A stretch of DNA of 64,000 nucleotides from Microlunatus parietis (lineage in GTDB: Bacteria; Actinomycetota; Actinomycetes; Propionibacteriales; Propionibacteriaceae). The DNA is taken from the NCBI RefSeq assembly GCF_013407955.1, contig NZ_JACCBU010000001.1, positions 6,448,001 to 6,512,000 of the forward strand, read 5' to 3'. Made by a program: the position numbers and the translations under genes. The notes under the pieces were generated by a model. It was not told the origin of the DNA and did not search any database. It worked only from the letters and a program-made list of their open reading frames with translations. Shown one piece after another: positions 1-9,620 of this stretch (its first letter is position 1; every line of letters starts with the position of its first letter).

Positions 1-233
1 CGCCCGAAGCGCAGCAACCGCCGGCCAGCGTACCGCAGGATCAGGCGCCACCGATGCCGCCCGCTCCGGCCGAGCAGACCGCGACGTTCGACGAGGCCGC
101 TCCGGCCGACGAGACCGCCCCGGCCGACGAGGCCGTACCGGAGGCTCCGGCGGAGGAGCCGGCGACCGCCGAGGAGGCCGACACAGCGGCGCCGGAAGTG
201 CGCCCCACCGACGGTGAGGAGGGCCGGTCGTGA
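1..233 (+). CDS. C-terminal end of an unidentified Pro/Ala/Glu-rich protein (partial)
   Basis: The frame whose codons begin at position 3 is open from the window edge to TGA at 231-233. It encodes about 76 residues dominated by proline, alanine and glutamate, with repeated Ala-Pro-Ala-Asp-Glu type blocks and no globular motif. This looks like a disordered acidic tail of a longer protein whose main domain lies outside the window. The stop overlaps the GTG start of the next gene in GTGA, so the two are probably translationally coupled and co-transcribed. The function cannot be inferred from the tail. Confidence 0.6.
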   Translation, partial: PEAQQPPASVPQDQAPPMPPAPAEQTATFDEAAPADETAPADEAVPEAPAEEPATAEEADTAAPEVRPTDGEEGRS

Positions 234-1297
234 GCCAGCAGCCGGGACAGTGGGGCCACCAGCAGGGCGGCCAGCCGGGTTGGCCGCCGCAGCAGGGCCG
301 CCCGCAGCAACCCCAGCAGCCGCAACAGCCGCAGCAAGGCTGGGGCCAGCAGCAGGGTGGCGGCTACGGGCAACAGGGCGGCGGACAGCAGGGCGGTTAC
401 GGGCAGCAGGGCGGGCAACCGGGCGGCTACGGCCAGCAGGGTGGCTACGGCCAGCAGGGCGGCTACCAGCAGCCCGGCCAGCAACAGGGCTACGGGCAGC
501 AGGGCTACCGGACCCAGCCCGGCGGGTACGGCGGCGGTGGCGGCGGCTACCAGCAGCCGCCGGGTGGCTCCGGCCAGCGGCCCCCGCAGCGCAGCGGCGC
601 CATGGTGATCGGCATCGTGGTCGCGGCGGTCGTGCTGCTGGTGGCGATCGGCGGCATCTTCATGCTGCTGAACCGGAACTCCGCCGGCCCCGAGGCGACG
701 ATCACGCCGACCAACACCCAGCCGCCGACGACGGGCCCGACCGAGGATCCCACCGAGGAGCCGACCGAGGAACCGACGGAGGATCCGACCAGCGAGCCGC
801 CCACGGACGACCCGACCAGCGAGCAGCCGACCGACGACCCGACCGGCGGCGGCAGCAGCGAGCAGGTCAGCCTCGGCAACGGCGTCAGCGTACGGATCCC
901 GAACGGCTGGTCCGACCTCGGCAAGAGCGGCTCGGTGGTCCGGTACAGCAACGGCGAGGACCAGTGGACCGGTCAGACGGTGACCGGCATCAGCGACGCG
1001 GTCGACGACGTCTGCGACGCGTTCATGCAGCAGGTCGCCAAGAAGATGACCAACGCCAAGTATCTGGAGGCGAAGGCCTCCAAGGCGTCCAGCCTCTCGA
1101 TCGCGAGCTGCGGCGTCAGCGGCACGGTGACCGGCAGCGGCGGCTCGGGCCAGCTGATGGTCAACTGCCTGATGGCGCTGAAGTCGGACGGGACGCTGGC
1201 GGCCAGCACCGTCTACTACACGCCGAGCAGCGACACCGCGCAGCTCAGCAAGGACTGGGGCGCGATCAACGGCTCCATGCTCAGCTCAATGATCTGA
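230..1297 (+). CDS. Gln/Gly/Tyr-rich single-pass membrane protein of unknown function
   Basis: A 355-residue protein starting at GTG 230. Residues 1-120 are almost wholly Gln, Gly, Pro and Tyr, with many GYGQQGG-type repeats, so this part is expected to be cytoplasmic and disordered. Residues 125-147 form one strong hydrophobic segment (IGIVVAAVVLLVAIGG core). A Thr/Pro/Glu/Asp repeat linker follows (about 160-205), and then a compact extracytoplasmic domain of about 145 residues with several cysteines. The layout (low-complexity N-terminus, one membrane segment, stalk, small domain) is common in actinobacterial cell-envelope proteins. I do not recognise the C-terminal domain. The start overlaps the previous stop by 4 bp, which supports GTG as the real start. 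Confidence 0.8.
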   Translation: MSQQPGQWGHQQGGQPGWPPQQGRPQQPQQPQQPQQGWGQQQGGGYGQQGGGQQGGYGQQGGQPGGYGQQGGYGQQGGYQQPGQQQGYGQQGYRTQPGGYGGGGGGYQQPPGGSGQRPPQRSGAMVIGIVVAAVVLLVAIGGIFMLLNRNSAGPEATITPTNTQPPTTGPTEDPTEEPTEEPTEDPTSEPPTDDPTSEQPTDDPTGGGSSEQVSLGNGVSVRIPNGWSDLGKSGSVVRYSNGEDQWTGQTVTGISDAVDDVCDAFMQQVAKKMTNAKYLEAKASKASSLSIASCGVSGTVTGSGGSGQLMVNCLMALKSDGTLAASTVYYTPSSDTAQLSKDWGAINGSMLSSMI

Positions 1298-1322
1298 GCT
1301 CTGGTCACCCGGCAGCAGGGAG

Positions 1323-1350
1323 GGTCCGGTCGCCGCAGGGCGGCCGGACC
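1323..1350 (+). terminator. Stem-loop between the membrane protein and uvrB
   Basis: GGTCCGG at 1323-1329 pairs perfectly with CCGGACC at 1344-1350, and the loop can form extra G-C pairs. It lies 26 bp after the previous stop and 58 bp before uvrB. There is no T-tract, as is usual for actinobacterial terminators, so termination is inferred from the position only. Confidence 0.4.
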
Positions 1351-1407
1351 ACCGGAGCCTGGCTGCGCGATCACCGCGTTGTCAGTGCCGGGTCGTAGGC
1401 TCGACGC

Positions 1408-3507
<2,100 letters not shown>

Positions 3508-4059
3508 CGCGTCCTCTCGCAACCGCGCCCGTTCCTCGCGTCGCGACCGTTGCAGCGGTCGCGGCTGGGATGGGGGTGGACGGCGCGGACCCGGTGGTCC
3601 CGGCCGTGTGGGGGCGCGGCGGCGACCGTCCTTTCGGGTGCAGCCGCGACCGTTGCTCGCGTTCGCGATCGTTGCAGTGGTCGCGGATCGGTGCACCGGT
3701 CGCGGCTGCGGTGGGGGTGGACGCGCGGAGCCCGCGGTCCCGATGGCGTGGAGCCAGCGCTCCCGGCCGGAGCAGTCAGCGGTACCGACCTGGTGGGGGC
3801 GCGGCGGCGACGGTCCTTCCGGGTGCAGCCGCGACCGTTCCTCGCAGCCGCGACCGCTGCAACGGTCGCGGATCGGTGCAACGGTCGCGGATGGCGGAGC
3901 GGCAGGCGGAGTGCGTGTGGTGGAGGTCTCAGCGGGCCGGAGCGGTGTTCCGGAATAGCAGGTAGGGCCGGCGCGCTGTGACGTGCAGCGGCCGTTGGCG
4001 GAGGCGCCCGGCGCGGGCTTGTCAAATTTCCCAGGCCCGAGTGACTCCTGGAACAATTG
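3508..4059. repeat. Intergenic cluster of GCGACCGTTGC palindromic repeats with a 185-bp near-duplication
   Basis: No gene is convincing here. The core palindrome CGCGACCG-TTGCAG-CGGTCGCG occurs at 3542-3563. Variants lie at 3664-3686 and 3848-3871, and half-copies (GGTGCAACGGTCGCGG type) at 3690-3705 and 3875-3890. A larger unit starting GTGGGGGCGCGGCGGCGAC is present at 3608 and again at 3793, so about 185 bp has been tandemly duplicated with divergence. Open frames crossing this area are by-products of the low stop-codon frequency of the repeats. The same core recurs at 33970-34031. Confidence 0.75.
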
Positions 4060-4218
4060 CCGCCGGAGGGGAGTATTCCCCCGCGCGGCGTCGTCACCAC
4101 GGCGGTCAGCGGATCACAGACCAGCGATCCGAATGGCTCCCCGGCGTCGTGGCCGGACATCCCCGGCGGAAGAGACCTCCGAGACGGTCCCCCCTGCCCG
4201 AGTCTCGGAAGGTCACGC
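4060..4218 (+). promoter_or_regulatory. Manganese-sensing yybP-ykoY type riboswitch in the terC leader
   Basis: The leader holds the conserved GGGGAGTA loop sequence (4068-4075) and, about 100 nt later, the matching GAGACC segment (4172-4177), the two signature loops of the yybP-ykoY (mnt) aptamer. The basal stem forms from CGGAGG (4064-4069) with CCTCCG (4176-4181). An alternative hairpin pairs CCGAGAC (4179-4185) with GTCTCGG (4202-4208) and takes in the first bases of the Shine-Dalgarno GGAAGG (4207-4212). The two stems share 4179-4181 and cannot coexist. A ligand-stabilised aptamer should therefore free the ribosome site and turn terC on. The family is known to bind Mn2+ and to control TerC-type exporters; the switching model is inferred. 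Confidence 0.8.
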
Positions 4219-5238
4219 ATGGACGTTCATCTGTATGCCTGGATCATCACGGTCGGCGTCACCGTCGCGATCCTGGCCCTCGACGTGTTCGTGATCGGCC
4301 GCCGGCCGCACGAACCGTCGATGAAGGAAGCCGGAATCTTCATCGCCGTCTACATCGCGCTGGCGGTCGCGTTCGGGTTCGGCGTCTGGGCCGTCTCCGG
4401 CGCGCGCTACGCGGGCGAGTTCTTCGCCGGCTGGCTGACCGAATACAGCCTGTCCATCGACAACCTGTTCATCTTCATCATCATCATGGGCGCGCTGAAG
4501 GTGCCGCGGCATCTGCAGCAGTTCGCGCTGATGGTCGGCATCGTGCTGGCCCTGGTCTTCCGCGGCATCTTCATCGCCCTCGGCGCCGTGGTGATCAACG
4601 CCTTCGCCGGGGTGTTCTTCCTGTTCGGCGCGTTCCTGATCTTCACCGCGGTACGGCTCGTGATGGACTACCGCAAGCACGACGAGGAGAACGAGGCACC
4701 GGACAACATCGCGATGCGGTGGGTCAAGCGGCGGATCCCGTCCACCACCGAGTTCCACGGCACCCGGATGGTGCCGCGGATCGACGGGCGCCGGATGGCG
4801 ACGCCGATGCTGATGGTGATCATCGCGCTGGGCAGCACCGACCTGATGTTCGCGCTGGACTCGATCCCGGCGATCTACGGGCTGACCCAGGAGCCGTACC
4901 TCGTCTTCACCGCCAACGTGTTCGCCCTGATGGGCCTGCGCCAGCTCTACTTCCTGCTCGGCGGCCTGTTGCGCCGGCTGGTCTACCTGTCGCTGGGTCT
5001 CTCGGTGATCCTGGCCTTCATCGGCGTGAAGCTGCTGATGCACGCGCTGCACGCGACCCCGGTGCTGTCCTGGGTCGGGATCGACCCGCACGTGGTGCCG
5101 GAGGTGCCGACCTGGCTGTCGCTGATGGTGATCATCGTCGTACTGGTGGTGACCACCGTGGCCAGCCTGATCAAGTCCAAGTGGGTCGACGATCACAGCC
5201 CGGCCGAGCCGGCGACGCCGGCGGAGGAGCTCCGCTGA
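4219..5238 (+). CDS. TerC/Alx-family membrane protein, probable manganese exporter
   Basis: A 339-residue integral membrane protein of the TerC family. It has about nine hydrophobic segments, the acidic conserved TEYSLSIDNLF motif near residue 75, and the second repeat STDLMFALDSIPAIYG near 210, whose Asp residues are thought to bind metal. TerC/Alx proteins export manganese and help metalate extracytoplasmic enzymes. The ATG at 4219 is chosen because it follows GGAAGG at 4207-4212 and directly starts the conserved N-terminal helix. The longer frame upstream runs through the riboswitch and is not coding. The Mn2+ riboswitch immediately upstream agrees with the metal role. Confidence 0.92.
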   Translation: MDVHLYAWIITVGVTVAILALDVFVIGRRPHEPSMKEAGIFIAVYIALAVAFGFGVWAVSGARYAGEFFAGWLTEYSLSIDNLFIFIIIMGALKVPRHLQQFALMVGIVLALVFRGIFIALGAVVINAFAGVFFLFGAFLIFTAVRLVMDYRKHDEENEAPDNIAMRWVKRRIPSTTEFHGTRMVPRIDGRRMATPMLMVIIALGSTDLMFALDSIPAIYGLTQEPYLVFTANVFALMGLRQLYFLLGGLLRRLVYLSLGLSVILAFIGVKLLMHALHATPVLSWVGIDPHVVPEVPTWLSLMVIIVVLVVTTVASLIKSKWVDDHSPAEPATPAEELR

Positions 5239-5328
5239 CCCGCTGACGCGGTTCGCGGCGTCATGGGGGACGGCCAGGCCGGAAATCGGGTGGCGGCCGG
5301 CGTCGCCGTTCGGCCAGGGTTGTCGATC

Positions 5329-6078
5329 ATGACGACCTCGGTGCCGATCAACGGACTCTCGCTCACCCTGAACTCGCCGATCGACCCGGACCGGCTGGAC
5401 CGGATCGTGGCCGACCTGGCCGCGGCGCGGCCGCAGCGGATCGTCGATCTCGGCTGCGGCTGGGGCGAGGTGCTGTTCCGGGTGCTCGAGGCGGTGCCGG
5501 GCGCGACCGGCGTCGGCATCGATCTCGAGCCCGCCGACACCGACCGGGGCCGCGACGCGGCCGACCGCCGGGGTCTGACCGAACGGGTCCGGCTTGAGGT
5601 CGGTGACGCCTCGGCCCACCGCGGTACCTACGACCTGGCCCTGAGCATCGGGGCCCACCATGCACTCGATCCCGACGTCGGCAAGGCGCTCACGGCCCTG
5701 CGCGGTCTCGTCGTCGACGGCGGCCGGCTGCTGTTCGGCATCGACTACTGGCTGAGCGAACCGCCGCCCGAGCGCCTCGAGATCATGTGGGGCGGCGCGA
5801 CCCTGGCGGAGAGTCGGCCGCTCGGCGAGGTCGTCGACGCGGCCGCCGCCGCGGGCTTTCGACTGCTGGACCTGCACGAGGTGTCGCAGTCGGAGTGGAA
5901 CGCGTACGAGTGCGGGCTGGTCCGCAACCAGGAGGAGTGGCTGCTCACCCACCCCGATCATCCGGACGCCGCCGGCCTGCGCCGGCGCCTGGACGAGGGC
6001 CGCCGGGAATGGCTGGCCGGGCACCACGGCTACCTTGGCTTCGCCTGGCTCACCCTCGGCGCGCTGCCGGGCACCTGA
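5329..6078 (+). CDS. Class I SAM-dependent methyltransferase
   Basis: About 249 residues with a Rossmann methyltransferase core. The SAM-binding motif VDLGCGWGEVLF lies near residues 38-49, the acidic residue at the end of strand 2 is in GVGIDLEP, and LSIGAHHAL is the motif IV region. The family acts on small molecules and the substrate cannot be told. I chose the ATG at 5329 over the ATG at 5263 because the latter has no ribosome site and would add a poorly coding stretch, whereas AGGG lies 9 bases before 5329. It follows terC by 90 bp with no obvious terminator. The last 100 residues are more variable and may form a lid over the substrate. Confidence 0.85.
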   Translation: MTTSVPINGLSLTLNSPIDPDRLDRIVADLAAARPQRIVDLGCGWGEVLFRVLEAVPGATGVGIDLEPADTDRGRDAADRRGLTERVRLEVGDASAHRGTYDLALSIGAHHALDPDVGKALTALRGLVVDGGRLLFGIDYWLSEPPPERLEIMWGGATLAESRPLGEVVDAAAAAGFRLLDLHEVSQSEWNAYECGLVRNQEEWLLTHPDHPDAAGLRRRLDEGRREWLAGHHGYLGFAWLTLGALPGT

Positions 6079-6179
6079 GCAGCGGCCGCGGCGGGGGAGC
6101 TGCGCCGGTTGGCCGGAACCGGCCAGATCACCCGGCTTTCCGGTGACGTGTGAGACGAACGGTGTTAGGTTCAGCTGGC

Positions 6180-6191
6180 TGAAACGTTCCA
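6180..6191. promoter_or_regulatory. Putative LacI-family operator before the sulfoglycan importer
   Basis: TGAAACGTTCCA has the central AACGTT dyad typical of LacI-type operators. It sits 28 bp before the solute-binding-protein gene. A related AACGTTCAAA site occurs before the LacI gene at 14600-14616, which suggests one regulator for both. Confidence 0.5.
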
Positions 6192-6218
6192 ATCGGTACG
6201 CGAACAAGGAAGCTCGCC

Positions 6219-7721
6219 ATGAACCTGCCCAGGACCCCAGCAGCACTCCTGTCCACCACCGCGGTCGCGGCCCGGCGACGACCCGGCAGGCTGCGGAGCT
6301 CGCTGATCCGGCTGCTGACCGTACTCACCACCGCGACGCTGATGGTGTGCGCCGGCTGCGCCGACCCGGGCTCCGAGAGCGGCAAGGTCACCATCACGCT
6401 GGCCGGGCCGAACCAGTGGAACAACGACCCGAAGAGCTTCGGCCCCGCGTGGGAGGACCTCGTCGCGCGGTTCGAGGAGGCCGAGCCGTCGATCAACGTC
6501 GAGACGACGGTCCTGCCGCTGAACCAGTTCGCCCAGACCCTGTCCACCCAGTTGGCCGCCGGTACGGCCCCGGAGCTGGTGTTCTCGCAGGCGCCGCACA
6601 AGGCCGAGCAGGTCACCGCGCTGAACGCGTACCTGGAACAGCCCAACCCCTACGTCGAGGGCAACGAGCGCTGGATCGACCTCTTCAACCAGGACTACTT
6701 CGGCGCCAACGCCACCGCCGGGCGCAATGCGGCCGACGACTACGAGTTCATCCCGCTGAACCTGGTGATCATCGGCGTGTTCTACAACCAGGACCTGATG
6801 CAGGAGGCCGGGGTCACCGCCCCGATCAGCAGCTACGGCGACCTGATCGAGGCCTGCGGCAAGATCAAGGCCGCCGGCCACATCCCGTTCGCGATGGACG
6901 GCGGCCGGCTCGGGCAGGGCTGGACGCAGCGCGTGATCAGCTCGATGATGGCGGCCAAGTACGCCGAGCAGTGGAACCAGTTCGACGCCGAGGGAAATCC
7001 CGGCAAGGCTGACCAGGTCACGGCGAAGAGCCTCGCCCGGGCGATCCTGACCGGCGAACTGGACCCGACCACGACGCCCGAGATCGCCGAGGGACTCAAG
7101 TTGTTCAAGACGTTCTTCGACGAGTGCGCGACCCCGAACTGGTCCGGCATTACCGGCGGCGCCGCGTTCACCGGCGGCGAGGACTTCGCCGGCGGCCGCG
7201 CCGCGATGGCCTGGGGCACCAACTTCGCGGTCGGCAACCTGGCCGACGTCTCCTGGAAGTGGGGCACCATGGCGTTTCCCACCATCACCACTGCCGACTC
7301 GCCGCTGGCCACCGGCGAACCCGCCCAGTTCGGCGCCCAGGTCGGCGGCACGAACTACATGATCCCGTCGACCGTCGAGGGGGAGAAGCTCGAGGCCGCG
7401 GTCAAGTTCCTGCAGTTCGCGTCCAGCCCGACCCACGGGCAGAAGTGGCTGGACGCCTCCGGCGGCATCCCCGCGACCGCGGACGCCAAGCCCGCGCCCG
7501 GGCTGGACGAGCTGATGAGCGGCGAGTGGTTCAAGGCACCGGTGGTGCAGGGCACGGGCTTCGTGCCCAAGGCGGAGAGCACCAAGAACATCTGGGACGG
7601 CTACCTGCTGAACAACCAGCCGCTCGACGCCCAGCTGGCGGAGATGAAGGAGGACTGGATCGCCTGGGCCAAGGAGTCGGCCAAGGAGAACAAATGGACC
7701 GAGGATTGGGCCAAGGGGTGA
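6219..7721 (+). CDS. ABC transporter sugar-binding lipoprotein
   Basis: A 500-residue family 1 extracellular solute-binding protein. The N-terminus has a basic stretch, a hydrophobic segment and a lipobox ending at Cys47 (VCAGC), so the mature protein is lipid-anchored outside the membrane. The remainder has the MalE-like pattern: an early beta strand VTITLAGPNQW, the FEEAEPSINVE motif, and the GRAAMAWGTNF segment near the sugar cleft. AAGGAAG lies 6 bases before the ATG. It heads a row of ABC permease, ABC permease, sulfatase and glycosidase genes, so the ligand is probably an oligosaccharide released from a sulfated glycan. No ATPase gene is nearby; a shared MsiK-like ATPase is likely. Confidence 0.92.
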   Translation: MNLPRTPAALLSTTAVAARRRPGRLRSSLIRLLTVLTTATLMVCAGCADPGSESGKVTITLAGPNQWNNDPKSFGPAWEDLVARFEEAEPSINVETTVLPLNQFAQTLSTQLAAGTAPELVFSQAPHKAEQVTALNAYLEQPNPYVEGNERWIDLFNQDYFGANATAGRNAADDYEFIPLNLVIIGVFYNQDLMQEAGVTAPISSYGDLIEACGKIKAAGHIPFAMDGGRLGQGWTQRVISSMMAAKYAEQWNQFDAEGNPGKADQVTAKSLARAILTGELDPTTTPEIAEGLKLFKTFFDECATPNWSGITGGAAFTGGEDFAGGRAAMAWGTNFAVGNLADVSWKWGTMAFPTITTADSPLATGEPAQFGAQVGGTNYMIPSTVEGEKLEAAVKFLQFASSPTHGQKWLDASGGIPATADAKPAPGLDELMSGEWFKAPVVQGTGFVPKAESTKNIWDGYLLNNQPLDAQLAEMKEDWIAWAKESAKENKWTEDWAKG

Positions 7722-8698
7722 CCGCTCAGGATCGGTCCGAGCGCACCGTCCCGACCATGATCACGAGTGCGCCGGACGACTTGGGCCAGCGGCCCCCGCC
7801 GGTCGCCCGCCGGCGCCGCCGGATCCCGTGGGCGCCGTACCTCGCCCTGCTGCCCACGCTCGGCATGCTGGCGGCCTTCCAGTACTACCCGTCGGTGCTG
7901 GGGATCGTGCGCTCTCTGTGGGAGTGGAACCCGGGCGGCGAGTCGATCTTCATCGGGCTCGCCAACTACCGGACCATGCTGGCCGACGAGATCTGGTGGC
8001 AATCGTTCCGCAACCTCGGCTTCATCTTCGTCTGGGGCATCCTGATCTGGGCCCTGCCGCTGCTGGCGGCAGAGTTGTTGATCACGCTGCGCAGTGAACG
8101 CGCTCAGTTCGTGTTCCGGACGCTGCTGATCGTCCCGATCGCCTTCCCCGGCGTGGTGACCGCGTTCATGTGGTCGTTCATGTATCACCCGAACAACGGC
8201 TTGATCAACCGCGCGCTGGAGGGACTGGGCCTCGGCTTCCTGGCCCAGAATTGGACCGGCGACCCGAAGCTGGCCCTGGGATCGCTGCTCTTCATCGGCT
8301 TCCCGTTCATCTCCGGACTGCCGTTCCTGATCTTCTACTCGACCCTGCGCGGCATCCCGCCCGAGATCTTCGAGTCGGCGGCCCTGGACGGCGTCGGCCG
8401 GTTCCGGCGGTTCTGGGCGATCGACCTGCCGCTGATGGCGCGGCAGTTCAAGCTGTTGTTCTTCCTGGCGATCATCCATACCCTGCAGTACGGGTTCATG
8501 GCCTACGTGGTCACGGCCGGCGGGCCGGACGACGCCACCACCGTGCCGGTGCTGCGGATGCTCAACGTCGCCTTCCAGGGGCAGGACTGGGGCTATGCGG
8601 CGGCCCTGTCGACGACCCTGTTCCTGATCACGCTCGTCTTCAGTGCGATCGTCGTGTTCGTACGGCGCTCGGACACGTCCAACGTCAAGGGAATGTGA
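7718..8698 (+). CDS. ABC sugar transporter permease (MalF-like)
   Basis: A carbohydrate importer inner-membrane subunit of about 326 residues with six expected membrane helices. The cytoplasmic EAA loop appears as ESAALDGVGRFRRFWAIDLP, the site that docks the ATPase. GTG at 7718 overlaps the previous TGA in GTGA, which suggests coupling; ATG at 7757 would give 313 residues and is nearly as likely because neither has a strong ribosome site. It pairs with the next gene to form the heterodimeric channel fed by the upstream lipoprotein. Confidence 0.9.
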   Translation: MTAQDRSERTVPTMITSAPDDLGQRPPPVARRRRRIPWAPYLALLPTLGMLAAFQYYPSVLGIVRSLWEWNPGGESIFIGLANYRTMLADEIWWQSFRNLGFIFVWGILIWALPLLAAELLITLRSERAQFVFRTLLIVPIAFPGVVTAFMWSFMYHPNNGLINRALEGLGLGFLAQNWTGDPKLALGSLLFIGFPFISGLPFLIFYSTLRGIPPEIFESAALDGVGRFRRFWAIDLPLMARQFKLLFFLAIIHTLQYGFMAYVVTAGGPDDATTVPVLRMLNVAFQGQDWGYAAALSTTLFLITLVFSAIVVFVRRSDTSNVKGM

Positions 8699-8726
8699 TG
8701 ACCCGCTCGGCACGAGGAGTGCGCGT

Positions 8727-9584
8727 ATGACCTCGATCGGCAGCCCGGTGACCGGACGGCGAACGCGGCGCCGGTCGCGACAGTGGGGCGTGAAGGGCGT
8801 CCTGGCCCTCCTGGTGGCGCTGACCATGTTCCCGTACCTGTTCATGATCATCACGTCCGCCAAGGACAATCTCCAGATCGCCGAGCACTATTGGCAACCG
8901 GTGCTGCCGATCCACTGGTCCAACTATTCGACCGCCTGGCAGCAGATCCAGCCGTACATGATCTCGTCGGTGATCGTGGCCGCGGCCGCCACCGTCGGGA
9001 TCGTGATCTTGTCGTTGATCGCCGGCTTCGTGCTGGCCCGGTACTCCTTCCCGGGCCGCCGGTTCTTCTTCGTCATGATCGCCGCACTGCTGATGGTGCC
9101 GAGCATCTGCGCCCTGATCCCGCTGTTCGTGATGATGCGCGATCTCAAGCTGCTCAACACCTATGCCGTGTTGATCCTGCCGCACATCGCGGGCGGCTGC
9201 GTGCTCGGCACGATCTTGATGAAGACGTTCATCGAGGGCATCCCGCAGGAGCTGTTCGACGCGGCCCGGATGGACGGCGCGGGCGGCATCAGGATCTTCA
9301 CCTCGATCATGGCGCCGCTGTCCCTGCCGGTGATCGGTACGGTGGCGTTGATCACCGTCAACGGAGTGTGGAACGACTTCTTCTGGCCGCTGCTGACGAT
9401 CACCAAGGACGAACTGCGTACGGTGTCGGTCGGCCTGCTGTTCTTCAACGGCCAGTCCGGCACCGAGTACGGCCCGATGTTCGCCGGCTACCTGCTGGCC
9501 AGCCTGCCGCTGCTGCTGCTCTTCACGTTCCTGTCCAAGCACTTCCTGGCCGGGGTCCAGGGCGGACTGCCCGGGTCCCACTGA
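8727..9584 (+). CDS. ABC sugar transporter permease (MalG-like)
   Basis: A 285-residue second permease of the importer. The EAA loop is DAARMDGAGGIRIFTSIMAP near residue 185, and the protein ends with the hydrophobic helix and short basic tail usual for CUT1 MalG-type subunits. GAGGAG at 8714-8719 lies 7 bases before the ATG at 8727, which decides the start. It follows the MalF-like gene after 28 bp and precedes the sulfatase by 36 bp, so all four are probably one transcript. Confidence 0.92.
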   Translation: MTSIGSPVTGRRTRRRSRQWGVKGVLALLVALTMFPYLFMIITSAKDNLQIAEHYWQPVLPIHWSNYSTAWQQIQPYMISSVIVAAAATVGIVILSLIAGFVLARYSFPGRRFFFVMIAALLMVPSICALIPLFVMMRDLKLLNTYAVLILPHIAGGCVLGTILMKTFIEGIPQELFDAARMDGAGGIRIFTSIMAPLSLPVIGTVALITVNGVWNDFFWPLLTITKDELRTVSVGLLFFNGQSGTEYGPMFAGYLLASLPLLLLFTFLSKHFLAGVQGGLPGSH

Positions 9585-9620
9585 ACCGACTCCATGATCA
9601 TCGAGCGAGAGGAGTCCGGC

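Noticed and set aside
3542..3890. CRISPR array
   Set aside because: The repeats are palindromic variants at irregular spacing, without uniform spacers or cas genes.
4057..4218. N-terminal extension of TerC
   Set aside because: The frame is open upstream of ATG 4219 but covers the riboswitch, and the ribosome site fits only the ATG at 4219.
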